27,140 nt of DNA from NCBI GenBank assembly GCA_937925605.1, contig CALALV010000022.1, positions 1-27,140 on the forward strand. The letters run 5' to 3'. The notes beneath the pieces were generated by a model that was given only the letters and a program-made list of their open reading frames with translations, was not told where the DNA came from and made no database searches. Shown here piece by piece: positions 24,466 to 27,140 of this stretch; the first letter of the stretch is position 1; every line of letters begins with the position of its first letter. Source of the stretch: an uncultured Woeseia sp. (GTDB lineage: Bacteria; Pseudomonadota; Gammaproteobacteria; Steroidobacterales; Woeseiaceae). The position numbers and the translations under genes were made by a program.

Positions 24466-25047
24466 TCAGCCGCGCGCGGCGCGCCTGACCTGGTCCCAGT
24501 GCGGCTTGAACGCATCGATTTTCGCGGCCGCGACGGTCGCATCGGCGTTGCCGAGGGCCTCGAGGTCGTCGAGCGTGCAGACCATCTCCGGCGTTCCCTT
24601 GCGGAACTCGGCGCCGTCCAGGAACAGCACCCGGCCGTCGACCGGCACCTGGCGCACGATCTGCCGCACGGCTGCAATGCGGTCGTAGAGCGCCGGCTGA
24701 GGGTTGCTGAAGGTATACCGACGGTCCTTCGCGATCACGGTCCAGTCCTGCAACTTGTCGCCGCCGAAGACGATGCCGTGCACGTCCTTCACGTCGAGCA
24801 CGAGCAGGCCTTCGGCGGTCAGCAGCAGGTGGTCGAGGTGGATCTCGCCCTCGTCCGCTTTCGGGATAACGAGGTCGCTCAGGTAGTCGAAGGCAACGGC
24901 CCGGATCACCCGTTCGACGCTGCGCCGACGTCGCCGCAGAACGCGCAGCCCGAGCGCGCCGGCCAGCGCGAGCAGCAGCACGACCGCGACCAGCGCCAGC
25001 GACAGCAGCGCGTCCGCAGGGATGTTGTCAGGCAGGATCTCGGTCAC
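24466..25047 (-). CDS. Membrane-anchored NERD-domain protein
   Basis: A 193-residue protein: an N-terminal transmembrane helix (about 12-34), an Arg-rich stretch (RVLRRRRRSVERVIR), then a NERD (nuclease-related) domain at about 55-165 with LDHLLL (71-76), LLVLDVKD (81-88), WTVI and NPQPALYDRIAAV. NERD proteins share the restriction-endonuclease-like D...ExK core; here the second acidic residue is Asp85 in D-V-K, a conservative change from Glu. Activity on nucleic acid is not shown for most family members. The start is GTG at 25047, 27 bases after the thrC stop, so it is likely the last gene of the threonine operon. No ribosome-binding site is evident. Confidence 0.8.
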   Translation of the reverse strand: MTEILPDNIPADALLSLALVAVVLLLALAGALGLRVLRRRRRSVERVIRAVAFDYLSDLVIPKADEGEIHLDHLLLTAEGLLVLDVKDVHGIVFGGDKLQDWTVIAKDRRYTFSNPQPALYDRIAAVRQIVRQVPVDGRVLFLDGAEFRKGTPEMVCTLDDLEALGNADATVAAAKIDAFKPHWDQVRRAARG

Positions 25048-25074
25048 GGGCGGCCGGGGTTGCGGGGACCGGAC

Positions 25075-26406
25075 CTATTCAAGCCCGCGGCCGCCGCGGC
25101 CGTCAACCGGCCAGGCGGCCGCGAGAGCCCGCGCCAGTTCGTCCAGGTCGGCCTCGATGCGCACGGCGCGGCTCGGCCGCGACAGGATACGCTCGAGCTC
25201 CGGCGGCAGCGGCACCGCCGCGCCGATCAGCGGCTCGACGACGGATTCGAACTTCGCGGCGTGCGCCGTGGCGACCAGGATCCAGTCGCTGCCGGCGCGC
25301 CGCGCGGCCGGCAACTGCCGCCAGGCGTGCACGGCGGTCGCCGTGTGCGGACACAGCGCGCGGCCGAACTCCCGGTGGGAGCGCCGGATCTCCGCCTTGA
25401 TTTCTTCGTCCGTGACGACGCAGGCGCTGACCTGCTCGCGCAGTTCGTCGGCGTCGCCGTGCAGGGCACGCAGGCGCTCCATGTTGCTCGGGTTGCCGAC
25501 GTCCATGGCCGAGGCATGCGTATGCAGGCTCGGCCGTGGCGCCCACTCGCCGCCCGCGAGGTAGTCGGCGATCAGCCGGTTCTCGTTCAGGCTCAGCACG
25601 ATGTCGCCGACCGGCAGGCCCATGTCGCGCGCCAGCACGCAGGCCAGGGCATTGCCGAGATTGCCGGTCGGGATGACGAACGAGGGCTTGCGGCCGGTCT
25701 CGCGCTCGTGCTCGAGCGCGGCGTGCGCGTAGTAGATGCTCTGCGGCAGCAGCCGGCCGATGTTGATGCTGTTGGCGGAGCTGAAGCGAAAGCGTTCGCG
25801 CAGCGCCCGTTCGGCAAAGGCCGCTTTCACCAGCGCCTGGCAGTCGTCGAAGGCACCGCTGACCGACAGCGACAGCACGTTCTCGCCCCAGCAGGTGAGC
25901 TGCTTCTCCTGGCGCGCCGATACCCGGCCGTGCGGAAACAGCACGGCGACCCGGATGCCCGGCCGCCCGTCGAAGGCGGCGGCCACGGCCCCGCCCGTAT
26001 CGCCGGAGGTGGCGACCAGGATCGTCAGCGGCGACGCGCCGTCGTCGAGTCGGGACAGGCAGGCTGCGAGGAAACCGGCGCCGACGTCCTTGAACGCGGC
26101 GGTCGGCCCGTGGAAGAGCTCGAGCAGCCGCGGCGCCTGCGCATCGTCGCGCAGCGCTACGCAGGGTATCGGGAAGGAGAAGGTCTCGTCGACGATCTCG
26201 TCGAGGCTGCCCGCCAGCCGCGAGCCGTCGAAAAACGGCGCAAGCACCGCGCGCCCGGTTGCGCGGATGTCGTCCCCGGCCAGCGCGCCGGCATCGATCC
26301 GCGGGAGCGTGTCGGGGACGAACAGGCCGCCGTCGGCCGCCAGTCCGGCGAGCAGCGCGTCGTCGAGGCTGACCCCGGGCGCTCCGCGCGTGCTCTGGAA
26401 CTTCAT
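25075..26406 (-). CDS. thrC: Threonine synthase
   Basis: A 443-residue PLP enzyme converting O-phosphohomoserine to threonine. The cofactor lysine is Lys106 in GPTAAFKDVGA; the phosphate-binding and active-site stretches SGDTGGAVAAAF and IPTGNLGNALA are also seen, as is the N-terminal MKFQSTRG typical of the short gammaproteobacterial form. The ATG at 26406 overlaps the thrB stop (ATGA, 26403-26406), so the pair is translationally coupled. A NERD-domain gene follows at 27 bases. The frame stays open upstream of the ATG but that is shadow of thrB. Confidence 0.96.
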   Translation of the reverse strand: MKFQSTRGAPGVSLDDALLAGLAADGGLFVPDTLPRIDAGALAGDDIRATGRAVLAPFFDGSRLAGSLDEIVDETFSFPIPCVALRDDAQAPRLLELFHGPTAAFKDVGAGFLAACLSRLDDGASPLTILVATSGDTGGAVAAAFDGRPGIRVAVLFPHGRVSARQEKQLTCWGENVLSLSVSGAFDDCQALVKAAFAERALRERFRFSSANSINIGRLLPQSIYYAHAALEHERETGRKPSFVIPTGNLGNALACVLARDMGLPVGDIVLSLNENRLIADYLAGGEWAPRPSLHTHASAMDVGNPSNMERLRALHGDADELREQVSACVVTDEEIKAEIRRSHREFGRALCPHTATAVHAWRQLPAARRAGSDWILVATAHAAKFESVVEPLIGAAVPLPPELERILSRPSRAVRIEADLDELARALAAAWPVDGRGGRGLE

Positions 26407-27140
26407 TCGGAGTCCTCGACCGCCGCGCCGGGCGCCGTCATCGGGCTGACCCAGTGCCGGCAGTCGTAGCCCTGGCCGCGGCAGGCGGCGGTCATGGCGC
26501 TGGCGACCTCGGCCGCCGCCTCGTCCGGGCACAGCGCGAACAGGCTCGGGCCGCTGCCGGACAGCGAACAGCCGAAGGCGCCGCGTTCGTAGGCCGCATC
26601 GCGCACGGCCGCGAAGCACGGTACCTGGCCCGCACGCTGCGGCTCGATGACCACGTCGCGCAGCGCACGCGCGAGCCACTGGTGGTCGTTGAAGCGGCAG
26701 GCCGCGATGAACGCCGCGAGGTAGCCCTGCTGCGCGAGCCAGTCGTCGACGTCGATGGTCTTCCTGAGCGCACGCCGCGACTCCGCTGTCGAAACCTCGA
26801 GGTCCGGGTGCAGCAGCACGCTGCTGACGCCGTGCGGCACGTCGAGCGACAACACCTCCGGCAACAGTGCCGGCGGACACAGTACGAGCCCGCCGAGCAG
26901 GCTCGGCGCGACGTTGTCGGCGTGCGGCGGGCTGCCGCTCGCGACCGCCTCGCCGGCGAGTGCAAAACGCAGCAGGTCCTTCATCGGCAGCGGCCGTTCG
27001 AGCAGCGCATTCGCCGCGACGGCGCCGGCGACGGCGGAGGCCGCCGAACTGCCCATGCCCCTGTTCAGCGGCGTGCCCTTGCGGACGACCAGCTCCAGCC
27101 CGCCGTCACCGCGTTCGTCCCACAGCGCCGCCGCGGCGCC
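26403..27140 (-). CDS. thrB: Homoserine kinase, C-terminal part (5' end outside window)
   Basis: The frame is open to the window edge, so the first residues are missing; about 245 residues remain. The GHMP-kinase ATP-binding motif is visible as PLNRGMGSSAASAVAGA, followed by the substrate region (SGSPPHADNVAPSLLGG) and the C-terminal motif FGCSLSGSGPSLFAL. The enzyme phosphorylates homoserine, the step before threonine synthase, whose gene follows with a 4-base overlap. Identification is firm from motif order and neighbour. Confidence 0.95.
   Translation of the reverse strand, partial: GAAAALWDERGDGGLELVVRKGTPLNRGMGSSAASAVAGAVAANALLERPLPMKDLLRFALAGEAVASGSPPHADNVAPSLLGGLVLCPPALLPEVLSLDVPHGVSSVLLHPDLEVSTAESRRALRKTIDVDDWLAQQGYLAAFIAACRFNDHQWLARALRDVVIEPQRAGQVPCFAAVRDAAYERGAFGCSLSGSGPSLFALCPDEAAAEVASAMTAACRGQGYDCRHWVSPMTAPGAAVEDSE

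Noticed and set aside
24499..26469. A 656-codon plus-strand frame across the threonine genes
   Set aside because: It is antisense to thrC and the NERD gene, both well supported; composition is Arg/Gln/Asp-rich and repetitive.

Overview
The window is about two-thirds G+C, densely coded on both strands, and made up almost entirely of chromosomal core genes. I recognise 28 protein genes, two of them cut by the window edges. I see no tRNA, rRNA, CRISPR array, insertion sequence, phage or plasmid gene. Gene content points to a gammaproteobacterium: a NudJ-type Nudix gene in front of mnmA with purB close by, a DUF2333 gene, an E. coli-like TatD, and a PhoP/PhoQ-like pair. It may be one of the environmental Chromatiales/Lysobacterales-like lineages, but that is inference from general character and not from any marker comparison.

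Layout, left to right. (1) 1-2220: end of a saccharopine-dehydrogenase-family gene, translationally coupled to an ALDH7-type aldehyde dehydrogenase; together a lysine degradation module. (2) 2262-2750 (-): a one-domain asparaginase-like protein, separated from the dehydrogenase by a strong bidirectional hairpin. (3) 2876-5126 (+): NfeD membrane protease and slipin. (4) 5123-8159 (-): a glycine-zipper periplasmic protein, then the operon PepSY protein / response regulator / sensor kinase. A direct repeat of PhoP-box geometry lies upstream of the glycine-zipper gene, 12 nt from its -10 element. (5) 8264-11065 (-): fumC, a NudL-like Nudix hydrolase and mazG with overlapping ends. (6) 11155-15000 (+): purB, a hairpin-rich 298-base gap, a DUF7931 gene, a NudJ-like Nudix hydrolase and mnmA. 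(7) 15128-19588 (+): acnA, a sirtuin deacylase whose start overlaps the acnA stop, and a DUF2333 protein. (8) 19610-21161 (-): a YgjP-type metalloprotein and an exported protein built of about seven 18-19-residue VNG repeats, with a candidate ECF-sigma promoter. (9) 21290-24455 (+): ABC-2 type exporter (ATPase, permease), tatD and a small four-helix membrane protein. (10) 24466-27140 (-): thrB (partial), thrC and a membrane-anchored NERD-domain protein.

Most genes are ordinary metabolism and maintenance: lysine and threonine, fumarase and aconitase, purine synthesis, nucleotide-pool cleaning by MazG and two Nudix enzymes, and tRNA thiolation. The parts most worth a second look are regulatory or architectural. 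They are the PhoP-like box, several -10 elements so close to start codons that the messages would be leaderless or nearly so, the structured gap upstream of the DUF7931 gene, the Nudix gene with no normal start codon at its expected N terminus, and the exported VNG-repeat protein. I did not find a clear-cut undescribed multi-gene system.
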